The translations under genes were made by a program, and so were the position numbers. Below are positions 15,153-23,830 of a stretch of 64,000 bases of DNA, in pieces (position 1 is the stretch's first letter; each line of letters opens with the position of its first letter). The stretch spans positions 124,001-188,000 of the forward strand of contig JBBQBI010000007.1 of NCBI GenBank assembly GCA_038363005.1, written 5' to 3'. Below the pieces are notes generated by a model. The model ran no database searches. It saw nothing but the letters and a program-made list of their open reading frames with translations, and was not told the DNA's origin. The DNA comes from JAKOWB01 sp038363005 (GTDB lineage Bacteria > Pseudomonadota > Alphaproteobacteria > Kiloniellales > JACOMY01).

Positions 15153-17468
15153 ATGGGAGACCTGCCGATGCCCCACACCATTGCCGCCTACTGCGCCCAA
15201 TGCCGCTCGCGCTGCGGCGTGCTGGCGACGGTGGAGGCGGGGCGGCTGGTCTCGATCGCCGCCGATCCGCGGCATCCCTCGGGCGCCAAGATCTGCCCCA
15301 AGGGGCGGGCGGCGCCGGAGCTGGTCTATGCCGGGGAACGCCTGTTGAAGCCGCTGCTGCGGACCAACCCCAAGGGCGCGGCCGATCCTGGCTGGCGGGA
15401 GATATCCTGGGAGGAGGCGCTGACCCGCACGGCCGAGGGCCTGGCGCGCGCGAAGGAACGACTCGGCGCCGAGGGCGTGGCCTTCGCCGTCACCTCGCCC
15501 AGTGGTACGGCGATCAGTGACGCCATCGTCTGGATCGAGCGCTTCATCCGCGGCTTCGGCAGCCCGAACATCATCTACGGCACCGAGCTCTGCAACTGGC
15601 ACAAGGACTTTGCCCCGGCCTTCACACACGGCGGCGGCATCGGTCTGCCGGACTTCGCCAACAGCGACTGCATCCTGCTGTGGGGCCACAATCCCCTTGC
15701 CACCTGGCTGGCGCAGGCCGGCGAGGTGCAGAAGGGCCTGCGGGCCGGCGCCAAGCTGATCGTCGTCGATCCGCGCCCGGCCGGCTTCGCCCGCCGCGCC
15801 GATGCCTGGCTGCGGGTGCGGCCGGGCAGCGACGGCGCGCTGGCGCTGGGACTGGCCAACCTGCTGCTGCAGGGCGGCGGCTTCGACCGCGACTTCATGA
15901 CCCGCTGGTCGACCGGTCCGCTGCTGGTGCGCGACGACACGGGGCGCTTCCTGCGTGGCGCGGACATTGGCCTCGGCGACACGTCGGAGGTGCTGCTGTC
16001 AGCCGACCTGTGCCGCTACGACCCGGCGACCGGGCAGTGGCTGGACGAACCGGCGGGCATCGCGCTGGACGCCGCCGCGGCGCCACACGGCATCGCCTGC
16101 CGCACCGCCTTCCGCCGCCTGGTCGAGCGCTGTGCCGAGTATCCGCCGGAGCGCGTGCAGGCGCTGACCGACGTGGCGCCGGACGCCCTGCGCCAGGCCG
16201 CCGCGCTGTTGGCCGGCGCCAAGGCGGTGGCGCACTACCACTGGACCGGCCTGGGCCAGCACGCGCAGGCGACGCAGGCCAGCCGCGCCATCGCCCTGTT
16301 GCACGCCCTGACCGGCAGCCACGACGTTCCCGGCGGCAACGTCATGCAGCCGGGGCCGGCGCTGGCCGACATGGCGCCGCTGTCGCTGCTGCCGACCGGG
16401 CAGGCGGCGAAGGCCCTTGGCCTGGCGGAGCGGCCGCTGGGGCCGGGCCTGAACGGCTGGGTGCTGGCGCGCGATGTCTATCGCGCGGTGCTGGAGGGCG
16501 CGCCCTACAAGGTCGGCGCGCTGGTCGGCTTCGGCAGCAACCTGCTGCTGGCGCACCCGGAGGGCTGCTTGGCCGAGCAGGCACTGGCGGCGCTGGACTT
16601 TCATGTCCAGCTCGACAGCGTGATGACGCCGACCGCAGCCTACGCCGACATCGTGCTGCCGGTGTCCACCGGCTGGGAGCGCGAGGGGTTGCGCGCCGGC
16701 TTCGACTGCAGCCTGGAGGGGCAGTTCCACCTTCAGCTCAAGCCCGCTGTCATCGCGCCGCTTGGCGAGACACGCGGCGACCGAGAGTTTCTGTTTGAGC
16801 TGGCGCCGCGCCTGGGCCTGGGCGTGCTGTTCTTCGATGGCGACGGCGATGCTGGTTTGCGCGCGCAGCTCGCGCCGCTGGGCGTGACCTTGGAGCAGCT
16901 GCGCGCGGCGCCTGAGGGCCTACGCCTGGCGGGAGCGCCGGCCTACCGCCGGCATGAGGCCAAGGGCTTCGCCACGCCGACGCGGCGGCTGGAGGTCTGG
17001 AGCGAAGCGCTGCTCGACATCGGCCAGGAGGCTCTGCCGAGCTACAGTCCGCCGGCCGAGGCCACGGGCTTCGACCTGATCCTGAGTGGCGCTAAGTCGG
17101 TCGCCTTCTGCCACAGCCAGCACCGCCACGTGCCGGCGCTGCGCAAACTGCAGCCGGAGCCCAGCGTCGAGATTAATCCGAAGACGGCGGCGGCGCGCGG
17201 CATCGTCGAGGGGCAGCGCCTGCGCGTCGTCACCGCCAGCGGCGCCTTCGAGGCGGTAGCGAAACTGACGCCCGGACTGCACCCTGGCAGCGTGGTCGGC
17301 CAACACGGCTGGTGGCAGGCCTGCGAGGCGCTGGGCCTGCCGGCCTTTCCGGCGAGCGGCGCCGGCAGCGCCAACGTGAACCTTGCGGTGGACGGCACGC
17401 TGCGCGACCCGATCAGCGGCGCCTTCGCGCTGCGCTCGACGCCCTGCCGGATAGAGTTGCTGGCGTGA
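15153..17468 (+). CDS. molybdopterin oxidoreductase (DMSO reductase family)
   Basis: 771 residues. An N-terminal [4Fe-4S] motif uses Cys14, Cys17, Cys21 and Cys48 (ICPKG). Cys147 in GTELCNWH is a plausible Mo ligand, pointing to the polysulphide/thiosulphate/arsenate-like branch. A C-terminal molybdopterin-dinucleotide-binding domain includes GAKSVAFCHSQHRH. There is no Tat signal, so it should be cytoplasmic. No FeS or membrane subunit is adjacent; the next gene is a methyltransferase overlapping by GTGA. The start could also be the ATG at 15168. The substrate is not known. Confidence 0.88.
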   Translation: MGDLPMPHTIAAYCAQCRSRCGVLATVEAGRLVSIAADPRHPSGAKICPKGRAAPELVYAGERLLKPLLRTNPKGAADPGWREISWEEALTRTAEGLARAKERLGAEGVAFAVTSPSGTAISDAIVWIERFIRGFGSPNIIYGTELCNWHKDFAPAFTHGGGIGLPDFANSDCILLWGHNPLATWLAQAGEVQKGLRAGAKLIVVDPRPAGFARRADAWLRVRPGSDGALALGLANLLLQGGGFDRDFMTRWSTGPLLVRDDTGRFLRGADIGLGDTSEVLLSADLCRYDPATGQWLDEPAGIALDAAAAPHGIACRTAFRRLVERCAEYPPERVQALTDVAPDALRQAAALLAGAKAVAHYHWTGLGQHAQATQASRAIALLHALTGSHDVPGGNVMQPGPALADMAPLSLLPTGQAAKALGLAERPLGPGLNGWVLARDVYRAVLEGAPYKVGALVGFGSNLLLAHPEGCLAEQALAALDFHVQLDSVMTPTAAYADIVLPVSTGWEREGLRAGFDCSLEGQFHLQLKPAVIAPLGETRGDREFLFELAPRLGLGVLFFDGDGDAGLRAQLAPLGVTLEQLRAAPEGLRLAGAPAYRRHEAKGFATPTRRLEVWSEALLDIGQEALPSYSPPAEATGFDLILSGAKSVAFCHSQHRHVPALRKLQPEPSVEINPKTAAARGIVEGQRLRVVTASGAFEAVAKLTPGLHPGSVVGQHGWWQACEALGLPAFPASGAGSANVNLAVDGTLRDPISGAFALRSTPCRIELLA

Positions 17469-18196
17469 CCTGCGCTGCCTACAGCGACCCGCGGCTGGCC
17501 GCCGTCTATGACGCGCTGAATCCGCCGGGGCCGGACAACGCCTTCTACACGGCCCTCGCCGGCGCGGAGGGCAAGACGATCCTCGACATGGGCTGCGGCA
17601 CCGGGCGCCTCGCCGTCGACTTGGCGGCGCTGGGCCACCGCGTCACCGGCGCCGACCCGGCCGCCGCGATGGTGGAGATCGCGCGGCGACGCCCGGGTGG
17701 CCACGCCGTAACCTGGGTAGAGAGCGACGCGGCGGCGCTGACGCTGCCTACGCGCTTCGACCAGATCATCATGACCGGCCACGTATTCCAGGTCTTCCTG
17801 ACCGACGAGCAGGCGTTGGCCGCGCTGATCACTCTGCGGCGACACTTGGCGACAGCCGGGCACCTCACCTTCGAGACTCGCAACCCAGCCGCCCGCGCGT
17901 GGCTCACCTGGACGCCGGAGACGACGCGCCAGATCGTCGCTGTGCCGGGACTTGGCGCGGTCGCGGTGCACTATGCCGTCACTGAGGTGACCAGCGAACT
18001 GGTGACCTACGAAACGCACTTCCGATTCGGTCCGGGCGACGAGGCGGTGGCCGAGAGCCGCCTGCGCTTCATGCCGCAAGCCACGCTGGCTCGCCTGCTG
18101 GCAGCGGCCGGCTTCACCAGTGTCACTTGGTACGGCGACTGGGACCGCGCGCCGGTGGGACCTGACAGCAAAGAACTGATCGTCGCGGCGGGGTGA
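17465..18196 (+). CDS. class I SAM-dependent methyltransferase
   Basis: 243 residues. The SAM-binding motif I is ILDMGCGTGRLAVDLA, followed by the acidic GADPAAAMVEIARRR and the motif IV-like DQIIMTGHVFQ. The GTG start at 17465 overlaps the oxidoreductase stop (GTGA), so translation is coupled. The frame is open upstream, but that part overlaps the oxidoreductase and lacks family sequence. The methyl acceptor is unknown. Coupling to a molybdoenzyme is unusual and is the only functional clue. Confidence 0.88.
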   Translation: MTCAAYSDPRLAAVYDALNPPGPDNAFYTALAGAEGKTILDMGCGTGRLAVDLAALGHRVTGADPAAAMVEIARRRPGGHAVTWVESDAAALTLPTRFDQIIMTGHVFQVFLTDEQALAALITLRRHLATAGHLTFETRNPAARAWLTWTPETTRQIVAVPGLGAVAVHYAVTEVTSELVTYETHFRFGPGDEAVAESRLRFMPQATLARLLAAAGFTSVTWYGDWDRAPVGPDSKELIVAAG

Positions 18197-18206
18197 GCAA
18201 CCCTCG

Positions 18207-18325
18207 CCCGCTTCTGGCGGGAGAGGGTGGCGAGCGCAGCGAGCCGGGTGAGGGCGTTTGGTGCGATTGTCTGAGGTGGCAAAGACCAAGGGCCCTCACC
18301 CCGACCCTCTCCCGCCAGAAGCGGG
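18207..18325. repeat. long inverted repeat between convergent genes
   Basis: A perfect 22-bp inverted repeat (18207-18228 with 18304-18325) flanks a second inverted pair (GGGTGAGGGC near 18246, GCCCTCACCC near 18292). Together they could form a long hairpin or cruciform. It occupies the space between the methyltransferase and the convergent MobA-like fusion gene, and resembles a common dispersed proteobacterial intergenic repeat. A bidirectional terminator role is plausible. Confidence 0.75.
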
Positions 18326-18336
18326 AGAGGGGGGAC

Positions 18337-19953
18337 TTACTGACCGCGCAATGAGGCCAGCGCTTCTGGCGTGTCCACGTCGGTCAGCACGGCGTCATCG
18401 TCCAGCGCCACTTCGGCCACCAGCTCGGGATACTCGCCGAGCAACTGCCTTGCGCCCTGGTCGCCCTGGATGGCCTGCACCTCGGCGAAGAAGCGGCGGG
18501 CGAAGAGCAGCGGGTTGCCGCGCTTGCCCTTGAAGGTGGGGACCACCAGCGCGCGGTCCTCGACCGGGTTGAAGGCGGCGATCAGGCGGTTCAGCACGTC
18601 CGCCGTCACGCGCGGCATGTCGCCCAGCAGCACCACGGCGCCATCGACCTCGGCCGGCAGCGCGGCCAGGCCGCGATGCAACGAGGTCGAGAGGCCGGCG
18701 GCGTAGTCCGCATTGTGCACGCTGCGCAGGCCGAGACCGCTGACCGCTGCCTCGGCCTTCTCGCGCTCGTGGCCCGTCACCAGCACCACCGGTTCGGCCT
18801 GTGAGGCCAGCGCTGCCTCAGCGGCGTGGCGCAGCAGCGGCTTGCCGTCCAGTTCGGCCACCAGCTTGTTGCTGCCCATGCGGCGGGCCTGTCCGGCGGC
18901 CAGCACCAGGGCGGCGATGCGCGGTGCGCTGGGGACCACCGGTGCCTCGGGTTCCACGGCATGGGCGCGCGGCAGCGGGCGCGCGCCGGTTTCCTTCAGC
19001 AGGCCGCCGACACCCATGCCCTGAAGGTCGCGCGGGCCGACCGCCAGGCCGGCGACCAGGCGCTCCAGCACCCAGTCGAAGCCGTTCACCTTGGGCGAGC
19101 GGGCGCAGCCCGGCAGGCCCAGCACCGGCTTGTCGCCCCAGCGCGCCAGCACGATGAGGTTGCCGGGGTCCACCGGCATGCCGACGTGCAGCACCGCGCC
19201 GCCGACCGCGACGATGCCTTCGGGCACCAGGTCGCGCCGGTCGACGTTGGCCGAGGCGCCGGACACCAGCAGGATGTCGCAGTGCCGCAGCGCCTGCAGC
19301 GCGACGGCGATGGCATCGGCCCGGTGCGCGACCCGCAGTTCCTCGGCCGGCGGGCAATCGAGTGCCGCCAGGCGACGGTTGGTCACCTCCAGCGTCTTGT
19401 CGAGGATGGAGTCCTTGAGGCCCGGCAGCGTGGTCTGCACCAGGCCGACGCGCTTGGGCTGGAAGGCGGCGACCGACAGCAGCGGCGCCTGTCCGGCCAA
19501 CGCCACGGCGCGTTCCACCGCCGCCTGCGGCGCGGCGAAGGGGATGATCTTCACCGTTGCCGCCATCTGCCGTGGCTCGACGATTTCGAAGGGCGCCAGG
19601 GTGGCCAGGGTGATGGCCTCGTCGAGGGCGTTCAGCGCGTCGACGCGGGCGCGGTCGAGCAGCAGCAGGCCGCGCCGCTCGACGATCAGGTTGCAGCGGC
19701 CAGTGAAGGCGGCGCTTGTCTGCAGCCCGGGGCCCAGCGCGGCGGCGGCAATCGCGGCGGCGGCGGCATCCTCGCCGACATCGCCGGGTTCCAGCCGCGC
19801 GGTGATCACCTCGTTGACACCGGCCGCGCGCAGCGCCGCCAGGTCGTCGCTGGAGAGGCGCCGTCCTTTCTTGAACACCAGCGCCGCGCGGCGCAGGCCA
19901 TGCGCCAGGATGGCGCCCTCGGCCTGGTCCAGCGGCGTCGGCCCGAAGATCAT
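18337..19953 (-). CDS. molybdopterin-binding / MobA-like nucleotidyltransferase fusion protein
   Basis: 538 residues in two parts. Residues 1-335 resemble MoeA/MogA-type molybdopterin-binding domains (LLVSGASANVDRRD, VGMPVDPGNL, VLGLPGCARSPKVNGFDW). Residues 345-538 are a MobA/MocA-like transferase with LVLAAGQARRMGSNKL, LLGDMPRV and GNPLLF. MocA-type enzymes attach CMP to Mo-molybdopterin for xanthine-oxidase-family enzymes, which fits the CoxSLM client. The ATG overlaps the XdhC stop (ATGA). It is the last gene of the five-gene maturation operon. Confidence 0.88.
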   Translation of the reverse strand: MIFGPTPLDQAEGAILAHGLRRAALVFKKGRRLSSDDLAALRAAGVNEVITARLEPGDVGEDAAAAAIAAAALGPGLQTSAAFTGRCNLIVERRGLLLLDRARVDALNALDEAITLATLAPFEIVEPRQMAATVKIIPFAAPQAAVERAVALAGQAPLLSVAAFQPKRVGLVQTTLPGLKDSILDKTLEVTNRRLAALDCPPAEELRVAHRADAIAVALQALRHCDILLVSGASANVDRRDLVPEGIVAVGGAVLHVGMPVDPGNLIVLARWGDKPVLGLPGCARSPKVNGFDWVLERLVAGLAVGPRDLQGMGVGGLLKETGARPLPRAHAVEPEAPVVPSAPRIAALVLAAGQARRMGSNKLVAELDGKPLLRHAAEAALASQAEPVVLVTGHEREKAEAAVSGLGLRSVHNADYAAGLSTSLHRGLAALPAEVDGAVVLLGDMPRVTADVLNRLIAAFNPVEDRALVVPTFKGKRGNPLLFARRFFAEVQAIQGDQGARQLLGEYPELVAEVALDDDAVLTDVDTPEALASLRGQ

Positions 19954-20666
19954 GCGGCCACCGGCTGCAGCACCGCCGCGCCACGCCGCACCTGGGTGAT
20001 CTTGCCCAGGATGGAGAGCGCGATCTCGGCCGGCGACTTGCCGCCGATGGCCAGGCCGATGGGGCCGTCGATACGGGCGAAGGCGGCCTCGCCGACGCCG
20101 GCCTCGGCCAGGCGCTGGCGCCGCTTCTCGTGCGTCTTCCGCGAGCCCAGCGCGCCGATGTAGAAGGCCGCCGACTGCAACGCCAGCACCAGCGCGGGGT
20201 CATCCAGCTTGGGGTCGTGGGTCAGCGCGACGATGGCGGTGCGGCGGTCGGGCTTCAAGGCTGCCAGCGCCTCGTCCGGCCAGTCGTGCGTCAGGCTGAT
20301 GCCGGGAAAGCGCTCGGCGCTGGCCCAGGCGCGGCGCGGGTCGATGACGGTGACGGCGTAGCCCAGGATCTGCGCCATGGGCACCAGCGCCTGGGCGATG
20401 TGCACCGCGCCCACCACCACCAGGCGCAGCGGTGGGTTGAAGACCTGCAGGAAGACGCCGCGGTCGGGGTCCATGGCGCTGCGATCCTCGGCCAGCGCCT
20501 GCTGCGCGCTCTCCACCAGGTCGCTGTTCAGCGACAGCTCGCCGGCCAGCCGCAGGCCGTCGTCGGCGATCAGCAACTGCAGGCCGCTTTTCAGGTCGGT
20601 GACCAGCACCACCGGGCGCTGCTGCGCGCGCGCCGCCTGCAGGGCCTGGAAGAGGGCGGCCTTCAT
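19950..20666 (-). CDS. XdhC family protein, Rossmann-type
   Basis: 238 residues. XdhC proteins bind molybdenum cofactor and help sulphurate and insert it into molybdenum hydroxylases. The central VVVGAVHIAQAL and VTVIDPRRAWASAERFP form the Rossmann-like half, and IGALGSRKTHEKR and GLAIGGKSPAEIALSI are typical of the C-terminal domain. It overlaps both neighbours by four bases. It is separate from the smaller XdhC/CoxI-type protein upstream, so a function often carried by one protein is split over two genes here. Confidence 0.88.
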   Translation of the reverse strand: MKAALFQALQAARAQQRPVVLVTDLKSGLQLLIADDGLRLAGELSLNSDLVESAQQALAEDRSAMDPDRGVFLQVFNPPLRLVVVGAVHIAQALVPMAQILGYAVTVIDPRRAWASAERFPGISLTHDWPDEALAALKPDRRTAIVALTHDPKLDDPALVLALQSAAFYIGALGSRKTHEKRRQRLAEAGVGEAAFARIDGPIGLAIGGKSPAEIALSILGKITQVRRGAAVLQPVAA

Positions 20667-20989
20667 GCCTCCAAGGCCTCGACGAAGACGGCGATCTTGC
20701 CGCCACAGGCCAGGCCGACCGACCAGGCGTCCTCGTCGCTGACGCCGAAGCTGAGCAGCTTTGGTGGTGCACCGGCCATGATGGCCTGCGCCTCGTGGAT
20801 CACCGCGCCCTCGATGCAGCCGCCGGAGACGGAGCCCACCATGCGGTTACCCTCATCGACCACCAGCTGGCTGCCGACCGGGCGGGGGGAGGAGCCCCAG
20901 GTCTCCACAACGGTGGCCAGCGCCACCTTGTGGCCCTGGGCCAGCCATTCGCCGGCGGTGCCCAGCACGTCCTCGGTGCGGTCGCTCAT
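20663..20989 (-). CDS. small XdhC/CoxI family protein (N-terminal domain only)
   Basis: 108 residues, equal to the N-terminal XdhC_CoxI domain: ALATVVETWGSSPRPVGSQL, then GSVSGGCIEGAVIHEA and the Cys-containing VGLACGGKIAVFVE. The two cysteines in SGGC and ACGG are conserved in the family and are candidates for cofactor or sulphur handling. ATGA overlaps link it to the VWA gene upstream and the larger XdhC gene downstream. Confidence 0.88.
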   Translation of the reverse strand: MSDRTEDVLGTAGEWLAQGHKVALATVVETWGSSPRPVGSQLVVDEGNRMVGSVSGGCIEGAVIHEAQAIMAGAPPKLLSFGVSDEDAWSVGLACGGKIAVFVEALEA

Positions 20990-22254
20990 CGTCGTCCCTC
21001 CGTACTCCAGTCGCGGCTCGCCAGCAGGCGCGGCGGCGCCGGGCGGCTCAGCGCGCCGGCCAGTTCCTTCAGGCTGTCCAGGTTGTGGATCGGCCGGAAC
21101 TCGTCGACCTGCGGCAGGATGGCCCGCGCCCCTTGCGACTTGGGAGCATAGGCATCATAGCGCAAGAGCGGATTGAGCCAGATCAGCCGGCGGCAGGACT
21201 TGTGCAGGCGCTCCATTTCACGCTGCAGGCCCTGCGCCGCCTCGCGGTCCAGGCCGTCGGTGATCAGCAGCACCACGGCGCCTTGCGCCAGCACACGCCG
21301 CGCCCACAGGCGGTTGAAGTCGGCCAGGCAGTGGCCGATGCGGGTGCCGCCGTCCCAGTCCGGCACCGCCTTGGTCACCTTGTCGAGCGCCAGGTCGACG
21401 TCGCGGTTCTTCAGCGCCCGCGTGATATTGGTCAGCCGGGTGCCAAACAGGAAGGTGGAAACGCGGTCGCGGTCGTTGGTCAGCGCGTGCAGGAAGTGCA
21501 GCAGCATGCGCGAATAGCGGCCCATCGAGCCGGAGATGTCGCAGAGCACCACCAGCGGCGGCGGCCGCAGCCGCCGGGTCTTCCACTGCAGCGGAATGAT
21601 GTCGGAGCCGCCGCGCAGCGCGGCGCGCAAGGTGCGGCGCGGGTCGGGCTGGCGACCGCGGCGGTCAGCACGAAATCGCCGGGTGCGCACCAGGCCGATC
21701 GGCAGGCGCAGCCGGGCCAGGGCCTCCTTGGCGTCGGCCATCTCGGCCTGGCTCATGGTCTCGAAGTCCTTGGCCTGCAGCAGCTCGCGGTCGGAATAGG
21801 TGAGCACGGCATCGAGCTCGACCTGCTCCTCGACCTCTTCGCTCGGCGGCTGCTCGGACTGGCCGCTGGACAGCACCTCGGCCAGGCGGCGGTTGATCTC
21901 GCGCTGCGGGTCGGACTCGTTCTCGAACAGCGGCGAGACGCTGGGCAGGAACAGCGCCCGCATGCGGTCGATCAGCTTGGGATTGCGCCAGTAGACGTGG
22001 AAGGCCTGGTCGAACAGCTCCTGCTGGTCGCGGCGGTTCACGAAGACCGCGTTTAGCGCCCAGTAGAGGTCGTCGCGCCGGTCCACGCCAACCGCCTCCA
22101 CCGCCGCCACGGCCTCCAGCACCCGGCCGGGCCCCACCGGCAGCCCGGCGGCGCGCAGCGTGCGCGCGAAGCCCAGGATGTTCTCCGCCAAGCGGCCGAC
22201 CGGCGGCGGCGTTGGCTCGATCAGGCGCGGGATATCGGCGAAGGGCTCGACCAT
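20986..22254 (-). CDS. coxE: CoxE-like von Willebrand factor A domain protein
   Basis: 422 residues. The VWA domain carries the MIDAS motif DISGSMGRYS and the later GGTRIGHCL and ITDGLD. The N-terminal half is helical with a charged central region (EEVEEQVELDAVL) and an RRGRQPDPRRTLR stretch. CoxE works with the MoxR-type ATPase CoxD to complete the active site of CO-dehydrogenase-type enzymes. The gene starts 7 bases after the ATPase gene ends. The symbol is by family; involvement with form II CoxL is inferred. Confidence 0.88.
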   Translation of the reverse strand: MVEPFADIPRLIEPTPPPVGRLAENILGFARTLRAAGLPVGPGRVLEAVAAVEAVGVDRRDDLYWALNAVFVNRRDQQELFDQAFHVYWRNPKLIDRMRALFLPSVSPLFENESDPQREINRRLAEVLSSGQSEQPPSEEVEEQVELDAVLTYSDRELLQAKDFETMSQAEMADAKEALARLRLPIGLVRTRRFRADRRGRQPDPRRTLRAALRGGSDIIPLQWKTRRLRPPPLVVLCDISGSMGRYSRMLLHFLHALTNDRDRVSTFLFGTRLTNITRALKNRDVDLALDKVTKAVPDWDGGTRIGHCLADFNRLWARRVLAQGAVVLLITDGLDREAAQGLQREMERLHKSCRRLIWLNPLLRYDAYAPKSQGARAILPQVDEFRPIHNLDSLKELAGALSRPAPPRLLASRDWSTEGRR

Positions 22255-22261
22255 CGCAGCC

Positions 22262-23179
22262 TCATCCCACCAGCGCCATCTCGCGCTTCACCTCGTCCAG
22301 CAGCTTGGCGGCCTCGCTGCCCTGTATCTTGGCGATGTCGTCCTGGTACTTCAGCAGCACGCCCAGCGTGGAATCCACCGCCTCGGTATCCAGCGCGACC
22401 TTGTCGAGCTGGGTCAGGGCTTCCGCCCAGTCCAGCGTTTCGGCGATGCCTGGCAACTTGTAGAGCTCCATGCGGCGCAGTCGCTGCACGAAGGCCACCA
22501 CCTCGGCCGACAGCCGCTCGCCGACGCCCGGCGCCTTGGCGCGTAGGATCTCGCGCTCGCGTGCCGCATCTGGATAGCCGACCCAGTGGTAGAAGCAGCG
22601 CCGCTTCAGCGCGTCGTGGATCTCGCGCGTGCGGTTCGAGGTGATGATGACGATCGGCGGCTCGGCCGCCTTGATGGTGCCGAGCTCCGGCACCGTCACC
22701 TGGTAGTCCGACAGCAGCTCCAGCAGGAAGGCCTCGAAGGGCTCGTCAGTGCGGTCCAACTCATCGATCAGCAGCACCGGCGGGCCGCGGTCGTCGGGCG
22801 CCAGGGCCTGCAGCAGCGGCCGCTCGACCAGGAAGCGGCGCTGGAAGACATCGGCCGCCAGGCGGTCCTTGTCATGCACGCCGGCGGCCTCGGCCAGGCG
22901 GATCTCCAGCATCTGCCGCGGGTAGTTCCACTCGTAGACCGCCGAGGAGACGTCGAGCCCCTCGTAGCACTGCAGCCGGACCAGCCGGCGGTCCAGTGTC
23001 TCGGCCAGCACGCGGGCGATCTCCGTCTTGCCGACGCCGGCTTCGCCCTCCAGGAACAGCGGGCGGCCGCGCTTCAGCGCCAGGTACAGCACGGTGGCCA
23101 GCGACCGGTCGGACACGTAGTTGCCGCGCTGCAGCAGCGCCAGCACGTCCTCGACCGAGGCGGGCAGGGAAGTGGTCAT
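22262..23179 (-). CDS. coxD: MoxR-type AAA+ ATPase (CoxD-like)
   Basis: 305 residues. Walker A is GEAGVGKTE, Walker B is VLLIDELDR, and sensor 1 is IIITSNRTREIHDAL. These are MoxR-family ATPases that pair with VWA proteins. The ATG at 23179 has GGGAG nine bases upstream; an earlier in-frame start lacks family sequence. It is the first gene of the maturation operon (coxD-coxE-xdhC-xdhC-mobA-like). CoxD is known to help assemble the Cu-S-Mo centre in true CO dehydrogenase; here the enzyme is form II, so the detail may differ. Confidence 0.9.
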   Translation of the reverse strand: MTTSLPASVEDVLALLQRGNYVSDRSLATVLYLALKRGRPLFLEGEAGVGKTEIARVLAETLDRRLVRLQCYEGLDVSSAVYEWNYPRQMLEIRLAEAAGVHDKDRLAADVFQRRFLVERPLLQALAPDDRGPPVLLIDELDRTDEPFEAFLLELLSDYQVTVPELGTIKAAEPPIVIITSNRTREIHDALKRRCFYHWVGYPDAAREREILRAKAPGVGERLSAEVVAFVQRLRRMELYKLPGIAETLDWAEALTQLDKVALDTEAVDSTLGVLLKYQDDIAKIQGSEAAKLLDEVKREMALVG

Positions 23180-23286
23180 GCGAGGGAAGCTCCCGGAGCT
23201 CTGAGGGGACGGTGTTCGCCAGAACCTAGAGCAATGTAGGCGGGGGCGGAAGTTTGCCAAGCCGCTGGGGTGACAGGCCGCTGCGA

Positions 23287-23637
23287 CTAGACGGTCGTCG
23301 GGCCGGCCTCGGCCAGGATCTTGCCGCTGCTGATCTGAATGCCCCGATTGATATCCATGATGAAGATGCGGCCATCGCCGCTCTGGCCCGAAGTGGCGGC
23401 CAGGCGCAGCGCCTCCACCGCCTCGTCCAGCCGGTCGTCGCCGACGGCGAACTCTACCTTGGTCTTGCGGATGAAGGGCACTTCGTAGACCTCGCCGCGA
23501 TAGACCTCCTGGTGGCGCTCGTGCAGGCCATAGCGCTCGATGCGCTGCGCCACCAGCTCACCAACGCCGCAGGCGGCCAGGGCATCGCGGACCTGCGCCA
23601 TGGCGTTGCTGCGGATGATGGCAAGGACGTACTTCAT
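23287..23637 (-). CDS. P-II family signalling protein
   Basis: 116 residues, normal P-II length. The T-loop EVYRGEVYEVPFIRK has Tyr51 at the position uridylylated in GlnB/GlnK. The nucleotide-binding stretch VEFAVGDDRLDEAVEALRL and GDGRIFIMDI is present. The N terminus (MKYVLAIIRSNAMAQVRDAL) and the C-terminal SSGKILAEAG differ from standard GlnB/GlnK, so it may be a diverged paralogue. There is no amt or glnA beside it. It sits between the ydbL gene and the Cox maturation operon on the same strand, 107 bases before coxD. Confidence 0.88.
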   Translation of the reverse strand: MKYVLAIIRSNAMAQVRDALAACGVGELVAQRIERYGLHERHQEVYRGEVYEVPFIRKTKVEFAVGDDRLDEAVEALRLAATSGQSGDGRIFIMDINRGIQISSGKILAEAGPTTV

Positions 23638-23768
23638 GGACCGATCCTCCCGATGCCGCGGTGTTGTCCACCGACTGCCTATCCGGGAAATCTAACTCAG
23701 GGCGCGCCGGTTTTCACCTTGGCGGGCGGGCAGGGCGCAGCGCGTCACCTGCGACCTGGCGGAACGAA

Positions 23769-23801
23769 TGACGGCCCCTGCCAAAGGGCGAGGGGCCGTC
23801 A
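23769..23801 (-). terminator. hairpin at the end of the ydbH-ynbE-ydbL operon
   Basis: A perfect 11-bp stem (23769-23779 with 23791-23801, arms TGACGGCCCCT/AGGGGCCGTCA) with an 11-base loop lies 30 bases past the ydbL stop in the direction of transcription. Only scattered Ts follow. Confidence 0.6.
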
Positions 23802-23830
23802 CTGAAAGCGGACGCTGGAGCGACCTGAGG

